A stretch of DNA of 64,000 nt, from NCBI GenBank assembly GCA_001899235.1, contig MKVR01000017.1, forward strand, positions 1 through 64,000, in the 5' to 3' direction. This DNA comes from Nitrosospira sp. 56-18. GTDB taxonomy: Bacteria; Pseudomonadota; Gammaproteobacteria; Burkholderiales; Nitrosomonadaceae. The notes below the pieces were generated by a model. The model saw only the letters and a program-made list of their open reading frames with translations, did not search any database and had not been told where the DNA came from. The position numbers were made by a program, and so were the translations under genes. The number at the start of each line of letters is the position of its first letter. Position 1 is the stretch's first letter. Positions 1 to 8,433 of the stretch are shown here, piece by piece.

Positions 1-180
1 TTTGGCAAGTTATTTGTGGATAAACTCTTAGTTGTAGCGGCTCGCGTTTCAAAACGACCGTGCTCGCATTCGACACCGTTTTTAGCTCACAGAATTGCAA
101 ATGACGAGGCGCTCATGCTTGCATTAATTGCAACAGCATTTACCGTTGATAACGTATTTTATCAACTGTAAAATAGGTTC

Positions 181-360
181 ATGAGTTTCCTCATCCCCAA
201 ACGCCAAAACGCGGATTTTTCCGAATTGCCGGTCGCATCGGAAGTCTCGGTTTTGAGTTCCGCGCAATATCATCTCTTAAGCGAGGTGCCGCCGGCGATC
301 GAGTGGTTCGCCAACATCGACAATCATGAAGGCATTGATTTCAAATCGGCACCAAAATAA
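181..360 (+). pseudogene. Possible N-terminal fragment of a tyrosine recombinase
   Basis: This 59-codon ORF has an ATG start and a TAA stop. The stretch VPPAIEWFANIDN resembles the segment just before the core-binding domain of some tyrosine integrases, where the motif EWFANI normally runs into a conserved NxxTRRAYxxD segment. Here the similarity stops right after IDN and the ORF ends a few codons later. I infer a truncated integrase rather than a functional small protein. I see no gene in 1-180 or 361-447. The recombinase reading rests on a short motif only. Confidence 0.35.
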
Positions 361-447
361 CTTGCTGAAAACCCGCACCAGAATTCGATCTCCGCGTACT
401 CATTACTGATTTAACCGGACACTACTGACTCTTACCCTTGGTTTCCT

Positions 448-909
448 TCAGTTTCCTCTGGCTTCCGGCCAGATCAGCGAAATTTTTTTGCCCGAGCCTG
501 ACCCGATATCCAGTTTGCGATGTAGCGTCACGGCGTTATAAGTGGCATCGAGCGCATATTTGCCTGGAGGAAGCTTTACCAGCAGATAGGGGCCGGCGGA
601 GTCGGTATCGAGAACGATGTTGCCTTTCGCATCCGCTATCCTTACCTGGACATCACTGATATATGCCGCCCGTGGCTGCGCGGCCTGAGCCAGTTCCAGC
701 GTAAGAGGCCATGCCTTGCCCGCCTGCAATATGGCATCCGATTCGTCTTTCCCGATGCCACCGGAAATGAATTCGGTCTGGCTGTACATTTTTGTCGGCG
801 GAAGCGAAGGATTCTCCAGGGGACTTTCTTGTGCGTAGGCCAGGTTCGAAAGTATCGCGCCAATAAGAAGGAAAGGCAGGAGAGAAATTGGAGGCATTTT
901 TTTAGGCAT
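448..909 (-). CDS. Exported protein with a carboxypeptidase-regulatory-like fold
   Basis: I chose the ATG at 909 because it starts a clear Sec signal peptide: MPKK, a hydrophobic run around PISLLPFLLIGAILSNLA, then a cleavage-like AYA-QE. A longer in-frame start at 975 would put 22 charged residues before it. The mature part of about 125 residues contains VQVRIADAKGNIVLDTDSAGPYLLVKLPPGKY, the pattern of a small beta-sandwich of the carboxypeptidase-regulatory or transthyretin-like type, which is usually periplasmic. The specific role is unknown. A short upstream ORF on the same strand overlaps the longer start. Confidence 0.65.
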   Translation of the reverse strand: MPKKMPPISLLPFLLIGAILSNLAYAQESPLENPSLPPTKMYSQTEFISGGIGKDESDAILQAGKAWPLTLELAQAAQPRAAYISDVQVRIADAKGNIVLDTDSAGPYLLVKLPPGKYALDATYNAVTLHRKLDIGSGSGKKISLIWPEARGN

Positions 910-920
910 AGGAATCTCGT

Positions 921-1235
921 TCAGTTTGAATCTTTGGATATCGCCCCCAGTTTTCCTGCTCGCACGATTGCCCATCGGTTTTCAGATGGTACGAAAGCAT
1001 GCCGGGGCCGGTGGGCGGCAACCAGCGGACTTGCATCGATGGCACGCCCATCGAGTGGTTCGCAGTTTCCGGAGACGGTTATGGTAAACGATAGCGGAAA
1101 TCCCGCTAAATGATCCAGAGTCTGATCCAGAGTTGAATTTTTCGATTCAAGTCGAAAAAGGAGATCATCCAGTTGACTTTCCTTTAAAGGATCATTGTCC
1201 AGACCGAACAAGTCTATCAATTTCGATTCACGCAT
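921..1235 (-). CDS. Hypothetical protein
   Basis: This 104-codon ORF begins with ATG just after a very good ribosome-binding site (AAAGGAGAAGAT). The N-terminal 45 residues are acidic and leucine-rich (LIDLFGLDNDPLKESQLDDLLFRL) and probably helical. There is no signal peptide and I recognise no family. It lies directly upstream of the exported protein gene on the same strand and may form an operon with it. The strong Shine-Dalgarno sequence is the main support. Confidence 0.45.
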   Translation of the reverse strand: MRESKLIDLFGLDNDPLKESQLDDLLFRLESKNSTLDQTLDHLAGFPLSFTITVSGNCEPLDGRAIDASPLVAAHRPRHAFVPSENRWAIVRAGKLGAISKDSN

Positions 1236-1817
1236 ATCTTCTCCTTTAATCCAGCTACCTCTGCGACCTTGCCGTGGGACCCAGCGTTTGCGCCCGGCTA
1301 TTAGCTATTGGTTCTATTGGACCATCCGCCTTTCAGGCAGTTCTGCGACACGGCACCATTCCGGGTTCTCTCCAATGGTTTTCTTCACTTGGACCTTGCT
1401 CCACCCGGCCCCCCTGTGGGGGCCGGGCGCCGTGATAATTGGCCGGGCTCCCGTCCGCGTTTCGTCTCGGCGATTTCTTTTGGGCTTTTATCCTTGTCGG
1501 ATTACGCTACGCTAATCGATCTACTTCTGGCGCTGTTCCAGTCAGGCAAAAAGCAAGGGCGACAGATGGAATGATTGCCCCGGTTTTCTCAAAGGAAAAA
1601 TGAAATGGAAAAATAGCTCGCATGCCTTTTCCTTGTCTTGATTTTGTAACATTTCACGGAAAGGATAAGTGTTATCCGGGGTTCGGACCGTACGGTACCG
1701 CACGTTGCGGAATGTCGAAACTCCTGGATAGGGGGAAGAGAGGCAATGGCAGTAGTCAGCAGTGCAGCAGTATTCGATCCGCCCTCGCAGGCGGTGGCTG
1801 CTACCCTTGCCCCTCGG
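1236..1817. other. Gene-free stretch with a perfect 10-bp GC hairpin
   Basis: No convincing gene is visible. The main structure is a perfect inverted repeat at 1404-1427: CCCGGCCCCC, a four-base loop, then GGGGGCCGGG. There is no T-run on either side, so it is not a standard intrinsic terminator. It could be a REP-like or attenuating hairpin. Confidence 0.4.
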
Positions 1818-2759
1818 TTACCGCCTAGCCTGGCGTGCCCTGATTACAGAAAGCCGCCACATCACCGCAAGCAGGCTTCCCAGCAGAGAGTGCATGACCG
1901 CAGAAATCGCCCCGACCACCGGCGCGAGCGGAAGCAGCGGAAATGCCTGCTTGGCCAATACGATGGCGAGCCCCGAGTTTTGCATGCCTACTTCGATGGA
2001 AATCGTACGGACGCTCTGCCGCTGGCAACCCAGCATCCACGCAAAGTAATAGCCCATCAGGAATCCGCCTCCATGCAGCAGCGCAACGGCCAGCAACAGT
2101 TGCAAGCCATGATCGAGGATGGCTTCGGCATTGGCAGCTATGACGACGGCACAGACGAAGCACACGCCCATGACCGACAGCACTGGCGCAACCGGCATGA
2201 TGCTCGCCACCAGCCTGGGCGCCCAGCGGTTGATTAAAACGCCCAGAATGACCGGAAAGATGACAACCTGCATGGTCTGCTTGAACAGCAGCCAGGCATC
2301 CACCGGAACCATCGTTCCCGCCAGAAGCTGGGTCAGCAGTGGCGTGGCGACTACGGCCGCCAGCGTGGAGCAGACGGTCATCACTACCGAAAGCGCGACA
2401 TCGGCATCCGCAATATACGTCACGAGATTGGAAGCGGTGCCACCGGGACAGCAGCCTACCAGGATCAGCCCCAGGGCGAAATGGGGTGGAAGGCTCAATC
2501 CCTGAGCCACGATCCAGGCCAGCGCCGGCATGATGGAATACTGTGCGATAAAACCGATCAGCACCTCCCGGGGCATGCGGGCAATCCTGCGAAAATCGCC
2601 AGCGGTGAGCGTCAGCCCCATGCATAGCATGATGAAAGCCAGAAGCAGCACCATCAGCGAGCCCTGGTTCATGCTGGCGAGCCAGCGCGGCCAGCAGAGG
2701 GCGACGGCCCCCGAAAGGATCATCCATAAAGGGAACAGGAGGGCCAGCCGCTGCAGCAC
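1818..2759 (-). CDS. Bile acid:sodium symporter (BASS) family transporter
   Basis: This is a 313-residue polytopic inner-membrane protein with about nine to ten hydrophobic segments, the size usual for the BASS family. Two family signatures are visible: LVGCCPGGTASN near residue 102, and EVGMQNSGLAIVLA near residue 250, matching the conserved crossover regions that bind sodium and substrate. Bacterial BASS proteins take up organic anions such as pantoate, 2-keto acids or bile acids in symport with sodium. The substrate here cannot be deduced. The gene ends close to the methyltransferase gene upstream on the same strand (8-bp gap), so the two are probably co-transcribed. Confidence 0.88.
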   Translation of the reverse strand: MLQRLALLFPLWMILSGAVALCWPRWLASMNQGSLMVLLLAFIMLCMGLTLTAGDFRRIARMPREVLIGFIAQYSIMPALAWIVAQGLSLPPHFALGLILVGCCPGGTASNLVTYIADADVALSVVMTVCSTLAAVVATPLLTQLLAGTMVPVDAWLLFKQTMQVVIFPVILGVLINRWAPRLVASIMPVAPVLSVMGVCFVCAVVIAANAEAILDHGLQLLLAVALLHGGGFLMGYYFAWMLGCQRQSVRTISIEVGMQNSGLAIVLAKQAFPLLPLAPVVGAISAVMHSLLGSLLAVMWRLSVIRARQARR

Positions 2760-2767
2760 GACGGCGG

Positions 2768-3514
2768 TCAGGCTACGGCGTTTTCGGCGCTACCTGCAAT
2801 CGGGGCGGGACGCGAGAACAGGAGTACATGGTGCTGCGCATGCCGGCTTACCAGCGTGCAGCTGTTCAAGCCTGCATCTTCCGCCATCTGTTTGAGTGTC
2901 GACAGGCACTCGGGATAATCATGATCGCGGACATGGATGCATGCCTCTTCCAGTTGATTCGGCGGGACTTCGGTCCAGGTCTCCCGCATGAATTTCAGGT
3001 AGCCGTCCAGATAGCTTTCGCGATCCTGGCCTTCTTCCCGTACCACATCGACCAGGATCAGGCACCCTTGCCCGGACAATCTGTGACCAGCCGCGTGGAA
3101 AAAGCGCTGTTTCTCGTCAGACGATAAATGGTGAATGGCAAATCCCGTGAAAATGACGTCCCAGGTTTCGGAGGCCGACTCGACCATTTCCAGGAGATCG
3201 CCATGGGTCAGCACGACCTGGGCCGACAGTCTGGCAAGGTATGTGCGCGCCTCGGCCAGCGCCGTGGGAGATAAATCCACGCCTTCATACGCTGCGGGAG
3301 GCGTTTGAGCGAGACAGGGGGCGAGATAGCGCGCATTGCCGCAACCCAGGTCCAGCAGGCGGTACTTTCCTCCATCAACCCGCCGTGCAAGCAGATCCTT
3401 CACTTCGGCATAGATCTCCCGGTGGAACATGTAGTTGTATGCGGTAAGCAGGTCGTAAAGCGACCAGGACCGGGTAAAGATGGCTGTGGGCGCCGGCTCA
3501 AGAGAAGAATTCAT
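2768..3514 (-). CDS. Class I SAM-dependent methyltransferase
   Basis: I chose the ATG at 3514 (MNSSLEPAP); a longer in-frame start at 3556 adds an unconvincing 14-residue leader. Motif I (LLDLGCGNARY) appears about 58 residues in and is followed by an acidic residue in YEGVDLSPTAL, which binds the SAM ribose. The motif IV region FTGFAIHHLSSDEK is also present. The total of about 248 residues fits a single Methyltransf_25-type domain acting in the cytoplasm on a small molecule. No substrate signature is visible. It lies immediately upstream of the BASS transporter gene, suggesting a two-gene operon. Confidence 0.82.
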   Translation of the reverse strand: MNSSLEPAPTAIFTRSWSLYDLLTAYNYMFHREIYAEVKDLLARRVDGGKYRLLDLGCGNARYLAPCLAQTPPAAYEGVDLSPTALAEARTYLARLSAQVVLTHGDLLEMVESASETWDVIFTGFAIHHLSSDEKQRFFHAAGHRLSGQGCLILVDVVREEGQDRESYLDGYLKFMRETWTEVPPNQLEEACIHVRDHDYPECLSTLKQMAEDAGLNSCTLVSRHAQHHVLLFSRPAPIAGSAENAVA

Positions 3515-3729
3515 ATCTGATTGGTAGGTGGGATAACATCGTTCCGTTCGCCGCAATTGCGCAACCCACCATTCTACCTGCTAAAAAGCCGCTTGTCGGA
3601 CTGCTGCCGATATGCAGTTCAGATGGGCAGCTCAATGAGAAGAACTCAGTATGCGGGGCCTGCTGCCACATCCCGAAGAGATCGATCATGCAATCGGGAA
3701 CACCGATTTCTTTCCTGTCGAAGTACTGA

Positions 3730-3978
3730 TCAGCGTGTTTCGAAATCATGCTCGACGCCACGGGATGATGCGGCTCTTCTGTAGGGTCGTACCACAATCC
3801 CGTTTCCGAAAGCGGTTTGTGGAACCATGAATGTCATATGATTTTGCAAAGTGATGGGACCACAGACCAGCATATCAATATTCTGTCTGGATCTACCAAT
3901 ATCCCCATAAATACCTAAAATGATGATACCACTACACAGAAAGAGTGATAAAGCAGTCGCCATATCATACATATCCAC
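3730..3978 (-). CDS. Doubtful small hydrophobic protein
   Basis: This 82-codon ORF starts with GTG and has a single hydrophobic segment near the N-terminus (ALSLFLCSGIIILGI). I see no convincing ribosome-binding site and no family. An overlapping ORF on the same strand (3498-3797) is no better supported. I list it as the only candidate between 3515 and 4050; the region may simply be non-coding. Confidence 0.2.
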   Translation of the reverse strand: MDMYDMATALSLFLCSGIIILGIYGDIGRSRQNIDMLVCGPITLQNHMTFMVPQTAFGNGIVVRPYRRAASSRGVEHDFETR

Positions 3979-4049
3979 AATATTTTGATTATGAGCAAGC
4001 TTAAAAAAATCAGCGCAAAATCAGGCGCTAAATTTATCTCCTAAATTCA

Positions 4050-4072
4050 AACCCGCTTCGGCGGGTTTTTTA
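4050..4072. terminator. Intrinsic terminator with UUCG loop
   Basis: AACCCGC, then TTCG, then GCGGGTT followed by T residues. This is a 7-bp stem closed by a stable C(UUCG)G tetraloop and a T-run on the plus strand. Confidence 0.8.
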
Positions 4073-4157
4073 TTGCCTGTTTCTTTCTACCTTGTGCGCG
4101 GGCGTTTCGCCACGCCGGATCCGGGGTAGTGGTAAAATCGCGAAGGAGAGAGAAGGA

Positions 4158-4301
4158 ATGGATGAAGAAGAAAACAAGGGGCCGGACAACGGCTACTGGC
4201 CGATAACCCGATTTGCCATGCGGTTTGCGTTCTGGACTGTCGTATTTTCCATCATAGGGGCGATAGTCATCGCATTTACCGGATTTCATTTCTCTTTCTA
4301 G
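4158..4301 (+). CDS. Small single-pass membrane protein
   Basis: The ATG at 4158 follows a strong Shine-Dalgarno sequence (AAGGAGAGAGAAGGA), which decides the start over an in-frame codon at 4092. The 47-residue product begins with an acidic, soluble head (MDEEENKGPDN). It then has one long transmembrane segment (FAFWTVVFSIIGAIVIAFTGF). I recognise no family. Its neighbours are orphan small genes, so no role can be inferred. Confidence 0.55.
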   Translation: MDEEENKGPDNGYWPITRFAMRFAFWTVVFSIIGAIVIAFTGFHFSF

Positions 4302-4547
4302 TGGGGCCATCATCCTGGCATGGCATCAATCGGCATATGGATCGGTATCGCTCTTGCCGCACATGGGCTCCAATAACTTCAATCATTTACTGCGCTCCAT
4401 CCAGTTTCAAGACTCCGCGCTGTTCGTCACAACGGTTCCGTTTCAAAACCAGGTCCTGTCCCTATGGGGCCTGGCGTACAGATACAGGCAGCAAGAGAGA
4501 GAATGATATGGGGGCAATCAACCCCCATACTCTTGCGGAAAAGCCTT

Positions 4548-4709
4548 ATGAAAAAATATTATTCATATTATTCTCAACATCGTCCCGACAGCTCCAGCCA
4601 GCCCGAAAAGCCCGATTATCCGGATAAGCCGATAGATCCCAGGCCATTCGATTCAGATCCGTCTCCGGGATATCCAATCGTGGATCCGGGGGATGAGCCC
4701 TTGCTCTGA
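4548..4709 (+). CDS. Small proline-rich hypothetical protein
   Basis: The ATG at 4548 opens a 53-residue ORF beginning MKKYYSYYSQH and continuing with a proline- and aspartate-rich, probably disordered tail (DYPDKPIDPRPFDSDPSPGYP). There is no strong ribosome-binding site and no signal peptide. The biased, low-complexity composition suggests real coding, but no family is recognised. It sits just before an exported protein gene on the same strand. Confidence 0.35.
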   Translation: MKKYYSYYSQHRPDSSSQPEKPDYPDKPIDPRPFDSDPSPGYPIVDPGDEPLL

Positions 4710-4762
4710 TCTGCAGGTATTGGCCTGGCAAGCCCACGCATAAGAAATAGCTCAAACCGGCG

Positions 4763-5260
4763 ATGCAGGAAAAATTCCTGGAGCGGCAGCGGTGGATCGT
4801 GGCGATTCCGGTCCTTGCAGCATGCCTTGCCGGATTCGCGCTGGCCAGCATGTCCGGCAGGAGCAGCGCTGCGGATGCCACCAAGCTGGTAATCATCCAG
4901 AAGAGCGAACTGGTATTCGATGAGGCAAACCATACCTTCGATACCACGATCACCCTGTCGAACGAAAGATCAACGTCTCTTCTTGAGCCTTTCAAATTGA
5001 TCGTGTCGATCGACTCCCCCCAGGTATCCCTCATGAATGCGACTGGCACAGCGGGGAACGGCCTTCCTTACATTCAGATTCCCCTGCCGGAGGGTAGCCT
5101 GGACCAGGGGCAAGTCGTTCGTGCGCTCCTCAAATTCAGAAATCCCGAACAGGTGAAATTCAACTTGTTGTTCGGGATTGATGCACAGGTTCCGAAAACG
5201 GATAACCTGCTACCCTATCCAGGTCCTTCAGGCCCAGCGACCTCATTAGGAATCAATTGA
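4763..5260 (+). CDS. Exported beta-rich hypothetical protein
   Basis: This 165-residue protein has a membrane-targeting N-terminus: MQEKFLERQRW, then the hydrophobic run IVAIPVLAACLAGFALAS. It is therefore exported or N-terminally anchored. The rest reads like a single immunoglobulin/cohesin-type beta sandwich. It contains KSELVFDEANHTFDTTITLSNERS, then FKLIVSIDSPQVSLMNATG and a strand-rich C-terminal part. It shows alternating hydrophobic strands and no catalytic motif. No specific family can be named. Confidence 0.55.
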   Translation: MQEKFLERQRWIVAIPVLAACLAGFALASMSGRSSAADATKLVIIQKSELVFDEANHTFDTTITLSNERSTSLLEPFKLIVSIDSPQVSLMNATGTAGNGLPYIQIPLPEGSLDQGQVVRALLKFRNPEQVKFNLLFGIDAQVPKTDNLLPYPGPSGPATSLGIN

Positions 5261-5549
5261 AGCGTTCAGGTTTCTGTCTCCCCCGGCCAGCTCGCTGCAG
5301 TTCCACGGTTCTGGGTCCGCAAAGGGGGCAACGTACCTCCCCGGATACCGTTTTAAATCCCCATCTTTTCTTCTGTCCCGCAGATTCCCGGCGGAAGGGA
5401 AAAGCGCGGCCTTTGGTCTGGCGCCCTCCTGAAAACATTTCCATTTAACGAATATTTAACCGTTCCTTTACGACTCTCTTCATCGGCTTGGATATGATCC
5501 ATTCTTGAATATCCAGATACGCCGTTGTTTTTATTCTGATGAGGACGAA

Positions 5550-6470
5550 ATGCCCGATATTTTCTTCAAAGAACCGGAATCCACATTGCTCGAAACTTCC
5601 GGCTTGGAGCCAGCCGTGGGAAATGAGATTCCCGATGATTTTCTGTCAACCGACCTCGCGCCGACTTACTTCAAGGAAATTGGCCATGGCGTCTCGCCGG
5701 GCAGACAGGAAGAAGCCGAGCTTGCCCGGCTCGCCAAGCAAAATAACGATGATGCGCGCCGGAAAATGATGGAGTGCAACCTGAGGCTCGTGGTGAGTAT
5801 CGCCAAGCTTTACGCCAATCACGGCGTCGCGCTGCCGCATCTTATCAAGGAAGGCAAAATAGGGATGATGCACGCGCTGGACAAATTCGATCCGGAACGT
5901 GGCTTTCGTTTCTCCACTTATGCCACCTGGTGGATACGGCAGAACATCGAACGCTGCATCATGAATCAATCGCGCACGATTTGCCTGCCTGTCCATGTCA
6001 TCAAGGAACTGAACGTTATTCTGCAGGCAGTCCGCCACCTTGAAGCCCATTCAGGCAGGGAGCCTACACCGCAAGATGTGGCCCATCTGCTGGGCCGCCC
6101 CCTGGACCATGTGGAGCGCATGCTATCCTTGAACATGAGCATGATGTCGCGGCATACCCTGTTCGACGTGGATCCTTTCCTGTCAGTCGGCGATGTCATG
6201 GCCGATGAAAAATCGCCCGGCCCCGATGCAATGCTGGAGCAATCCGGGATCGAAGACCGGGTAAGGGAGTGGCTCAGCCGCTTGAACGACACGCAACGCC
6301 ATATCATCGAGCATCGCTATGGGCTGAATACCTGCGAAATTCAAACTTTGGAGCAATTGGCGTCACGCCTTGGGCTTACCCGCGAACGGGTACGCCAGAT
6401 TCAGCTGGAGGCAGCGGAGACATTGCGCGGCATATTGAACCTGAATCCGGCAGTTGACCGCTCTTTTTAG
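5550..6470 (+). CDS. rpoS: RpoS-like group 2 sigma factor
   Basis: A sigma-70 family initiation factor that directs RNA polymerase, probably to general-stress or stationary-phase promoters. I chose the ATG at 5550 because of the upstream GATGAGGACGAA; an in-frame start at 5505 lacks this. Region 1.2 (APTYFKEIG) is followed by regions 2.1-2.4: NLRLVVSIAKLYANHG, then FDPERGFRFSTYATWWIRQ and NIERCIMNQSRTI. These match RpoS and RpoD closely. Region 3 and a region 4 helix-turn-helix (LEQLASRLGLTRERVRQIQ) complete it. At 306 residues without the long region 1.1 it fits RpoS rather than RpoD. RpoH is less likely because the region after 2.4 reads LPVHVIKELN, as in RpoS. The stop codon is immediately followed by the tssA remnant. 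Confidence 0.8.
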   Translation: MPDIFFKEPESTLLETSGLEPAVGNEIPDDFLSTDLAPTYFKEIGHGVSPGRQEEAELARLAKQNNDDARRKMMECNLRLVVSIAKLYANHGVALPHLIKEGKIGMMHALDKFDPERGFRFSTYATWWIRQNIERCIMNQSRTICLPVHVIKELNVILQAVRHLEAHSGREPTPQDVAHLLGRPLDHVERMLSLNMSMMSRHTLFDVDPFLSVGDVMADEKSPGPDAMLEQSGIEDRVREWLSRLNDTQRHIIEHRYGLNTCEIQTLEQLASRLGLTRERVRQIQLEAAETLRGILNLNPAVDRSF

Positions 6471-6478
6471 TTTGGAAT

Positions 6479-6920
6479 ATGGAAAATACCAATCGCGCCG
6501 ATCTCCCAGGACTAGGGAAGCGCTGAATAAATCTCCGCTGGCGCGGCGGTGGGTTTGCGGGATGGGATGCGCGAAAGGCGACGATGCGAATGGTGCGACC
6601 GCGCAGGGCGGAGCAGTTTCTTCCAGAGGAAGATGCGACCCCGTAGAGGGCTGCTGGCGCCCCATGTATATTTTGGCGCACTCTGGCATCCCACCGCTGC
6701 CCGATCGCCGTTTCGCAAGTCTCCTCGTGCCACGCTCCGGGGAGCCACTGCGTTGCGCTCCCTGGCACCGTAGTCCCAGCTACGACCCGCGTCGCGCGTC
6801 TTATGATCATCCCGATTTTACCAGCAACGCGCTCAACGAGGATTTGTTCAGCGCTTCCCTGGCTTAGCGGTCCCAACCTGGAATACGATTCCGATTTCAT
6901 CGCGCTGGAGCAGGCCAGCC
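6479..6920 (+). pseudogene. tssA: tssA 5' remnant split by a MITE
   Basis: Two pieces, 6479-6513 and 6861-6920, match the start of the tssA gene at 31752. After removal of one extra A near 6485, the first piece reads MEIPIAPISQD, against MEILIAPISQD in the intact gene. The second reads LSGPNLEYDSDFIALEQ, against SGPNLEYDSDFIELEQ. The intervening 347 bp is a MITE with perfectly placed terminal inverted repeats. Apart from that one extra A, the two pieces align with the intact gene without gap or overlap, so the MITE inserted cleanly. This is a relic of a second T6SS locus or of a transposed copy. Confidence 0.85.
6514..6860. mobile_element. 347-bp MITE with 20-bp terminal inverted repeats
   Basis: The left end (6514-6533) begins AGGGAAGCGCTGAA and the right end (6841-6860) is its reverse complement with a single mismatch. 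The interior has no coding capacity of its own. The element sits inside the tssA remnant. No target-site duplication is evident: the flanks join to give the length expected from the intact gene. A non-autonomous derivative of a DDE insertion sequence is likely; the parent element is not in the window. Confidence 0.8.
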
Positions 6921-6927
6921 TTACGCT

Positions 6928-7035
6928 GGCGGCTACAGCTCGAAGGGGGTCGGGGACCATTTTAGATTACGTTACTCCCGGGTGAGCCGTATCGTGAAAC
7001 AGCAACGATCAGCAAAAACAAGACTTGCCCCTGTC
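6928..7035 (+). pseudogene. 3' tail of a RAYT gene fused to the tssA remnant
   Basis: From GGCGGCTACAGCT onward the sequence matches the last 35 codons of the RAYT gene at 55700-56494 (SLKEIGDHFGLHYSRVSRIVKQQR), including the bases after the stop. It joins the tssA remnant within a few bases of 6920. It has no start and contains substitutions, so it is dead. Confidence 0.8.
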
Positions 7036-7124
7036 CTATGCAAAAAGGGAGCTGATACATAATGGCATATTACTATATTTTTGTGCTATTTTTGTGGTAT
7101 GTTGATGAAAATCAGGAGGATGCC

Positions 7125-7240
7125 ATGCGAACTGCTCTCAGCATAGATGACAGGTTTCTAGCTATGGAGCGGGATTGCCAGTGATCACCACCGACAAAAG
7201 CTTCGGCGATTTAAGGGGTTCAGTGTCGAACATCCATTGA
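7125..7240 (+). pseudogene. Fused remnant of a vapBC toxin-antitoxin pair
   Basis: After a good ribosome-binding site (CAGGAGG), the ATG at 7125 opens MRTALSIDDRFLA, the typical start of a VapB-type antitoxin. The frame stops at 7184. A second frame (7172-7240) reads GLPVITTDKSFGDLRGSVSNIH, the typical end of a VapC PIN-domain toxin with its last acidic active-site region. The middle of both genes is missing. I infer one internal deletion that joined the start of the antitoxin gene to the end of the toxin gene. Confidence 0.6.
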
Positions 7241-7261
7241 AGTAGCGCGGAACATTTTCAA

Positions 7262-7984
7262 ATGCCTAGAAAACAACGCTTTTACCTGCCGGGGGTGCCT
7301 GCTCATGTCATGCAGCGAGGGCATAATAGAGAACCGGTATTTTTCTCCGAGCAGGATTACCTGGAATATTTGCGATGTTTAAAACATGCGGCCGATACTT
7401 ATGGCTGTAAAGTTCACGCATACGTTTTGATGACGAACCACGTGCATTTGCTGGTGACTCCGGAAACCAGGGAATCCATTGGCGAGTTGTTTCAGGGATT
7501 GGGGCGGCATTATGTGCGTTATGTAAATGAAACCTATAAGCGCTATGGCGGTTTGTGGGAAGGGCGGCATAAGGGGAATATCATCCAGTCCCAAAGTTAT
7601 CTGTTATCTTGTATGCGCTATATCGAGACGAATCCCGTTAGAGCAGGGGTGGTCGATCATCCCGCGCAATACCGCTGGTCCAGTTATGCAGCCAACGCTT
7701 TTGGAATGAGAAATGCTGTTTTGCATCAGCATGATGAATACATCGGCTTGGGGGCATCGCCGCATATTCGCCAGAAAGCTTATCAGGAATCATTTGTTTG
7801 CGACCCCGATTCGGATGTCATTGGATTGCTCAGACAAAGCCTGCAATCCGGGACACCGCTGGGCAATGATCAATTCAAAGCCCGGATAGAGGCTGCCGTT
7901 GGGAAGAAAATCGGATTGATTGGTCCCGGCCGGCCAAGGAAGGAGGAGAAAAAGGGGGCGGATACACAGTTAAACACACTATAA
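7262..7984 (+). CDS. REP-associated tyrosine transposase (RAYT), intact
   Basis: A 240-residue Y1 HUH transposase of the IS200/TnpA-REP type, which nicks and joins single-stranded DNA at REP hairpins. The HUH metal-binding motif is NHVH (His60, His62). The catalytic tyrosine is expected at Tyr120 in MRYIETNPVRAG. Both are present, as is the conserved GLWEGRHKG loop, so the enzyme looks functional. The C-terminal tail is rich in Lys, Arg and Gly (GPGRPRKEEKKG) and may help DNA binding. No insertion-sequence ends flank it, as expected for RAYTs. Its likely partners are the REP elements scattered through this window. Confidence 0.9.
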   Translation: MPRKQRFYLPGVPAHVMQRGHNREPVFFSEQDYLEYLRCLKHAADTYGCKVHAYVLMTNHVHLLVTPETRESIGELFQGLGRHYVRYVNETYKRYGGLWEGRHKGNIIQSQSYLLSCMRYIETNPVRAGVVDHPAQYRWSSYAANAFGMRNAVLHQHDEYIGLGASPHIRQKAYQESFVCDPDSDVIGLLRQSLQSGTPLGNDQFKARIEAAVGKKIGLIGPGRPRKEEKKGADTQLNTL

Positions 7985-7989
7985 AATAG

Positions 7990-8420
7990 ATGCTTGAATT
8001 CCTTGTTGTGCCATTCTTGATCGTATGGCGACGATGCTCAGGATTGCCGTAGTTCGTTATATAGATTTGGCGAGCAAACAGCATAAAACGTCATGCCAGC
8101 GGAAACCGATATCCAGTGGTGTTCGAAACATACTTGTTTGCTGGATCGGGACCGGATTCCCGGCCAGACCCGGAATCACATTCACGGTATTTTCTGGCGG
8201 GGATCAATAGCATTTAATGCAGCAAAGGGGGCGGGTTTGAATTGATCTGCAAACCGTGACGTCTACGGGCGAGCGTTAAACAAAGCGATCGGGATTTTGC
8301 CAATGTTGGCCAATTTCGTGAAACCCATACCCCATATTATCCAGTAGCACGCCGAGGAATCCGCGCATCTGCGCCTCATGCGCTCGATTCTCGTGTCCGC
8401 TTCCCAAGCTTCGGAAACGG
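7990..8420 (+). pseudogene. Decayed copy of the TIGR02270 leader and gene start
   Basis: This segment is a diverged copy of 59670-60372. Shared blocks include CGATGCTCAGG near 8034, a block around GAATTGATCTG near 8238 and the 5' coding part at 8303-8420. The coding part reads MLANFVKPIPHII, a stop codon, then HAEESAHLRLMRSILVSA; the intact gene reads MLASALKPIPHIIQQHAEESAHLRLMRSVLVSA. Only about 35 codons survive and one is a stop. It is a second trace, besides the tssA remnant, of T6SS-related DNA at this end of the window. Confidence 0.75.
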
Positions 8421-8433
8421 TTGGAGATCACTT

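Noticed and set aside
1404-1427. Intrinsic terminator or riboswitch at the GC hairpin
   Set aside because: No T-run follows on either strand and no riboswitch consensus could be recognised.
1825-2727. Second long minus-strand frame within the transporter gene
   Set aside because: It is out of frame with the BASS motifs and has shadow-like composition.
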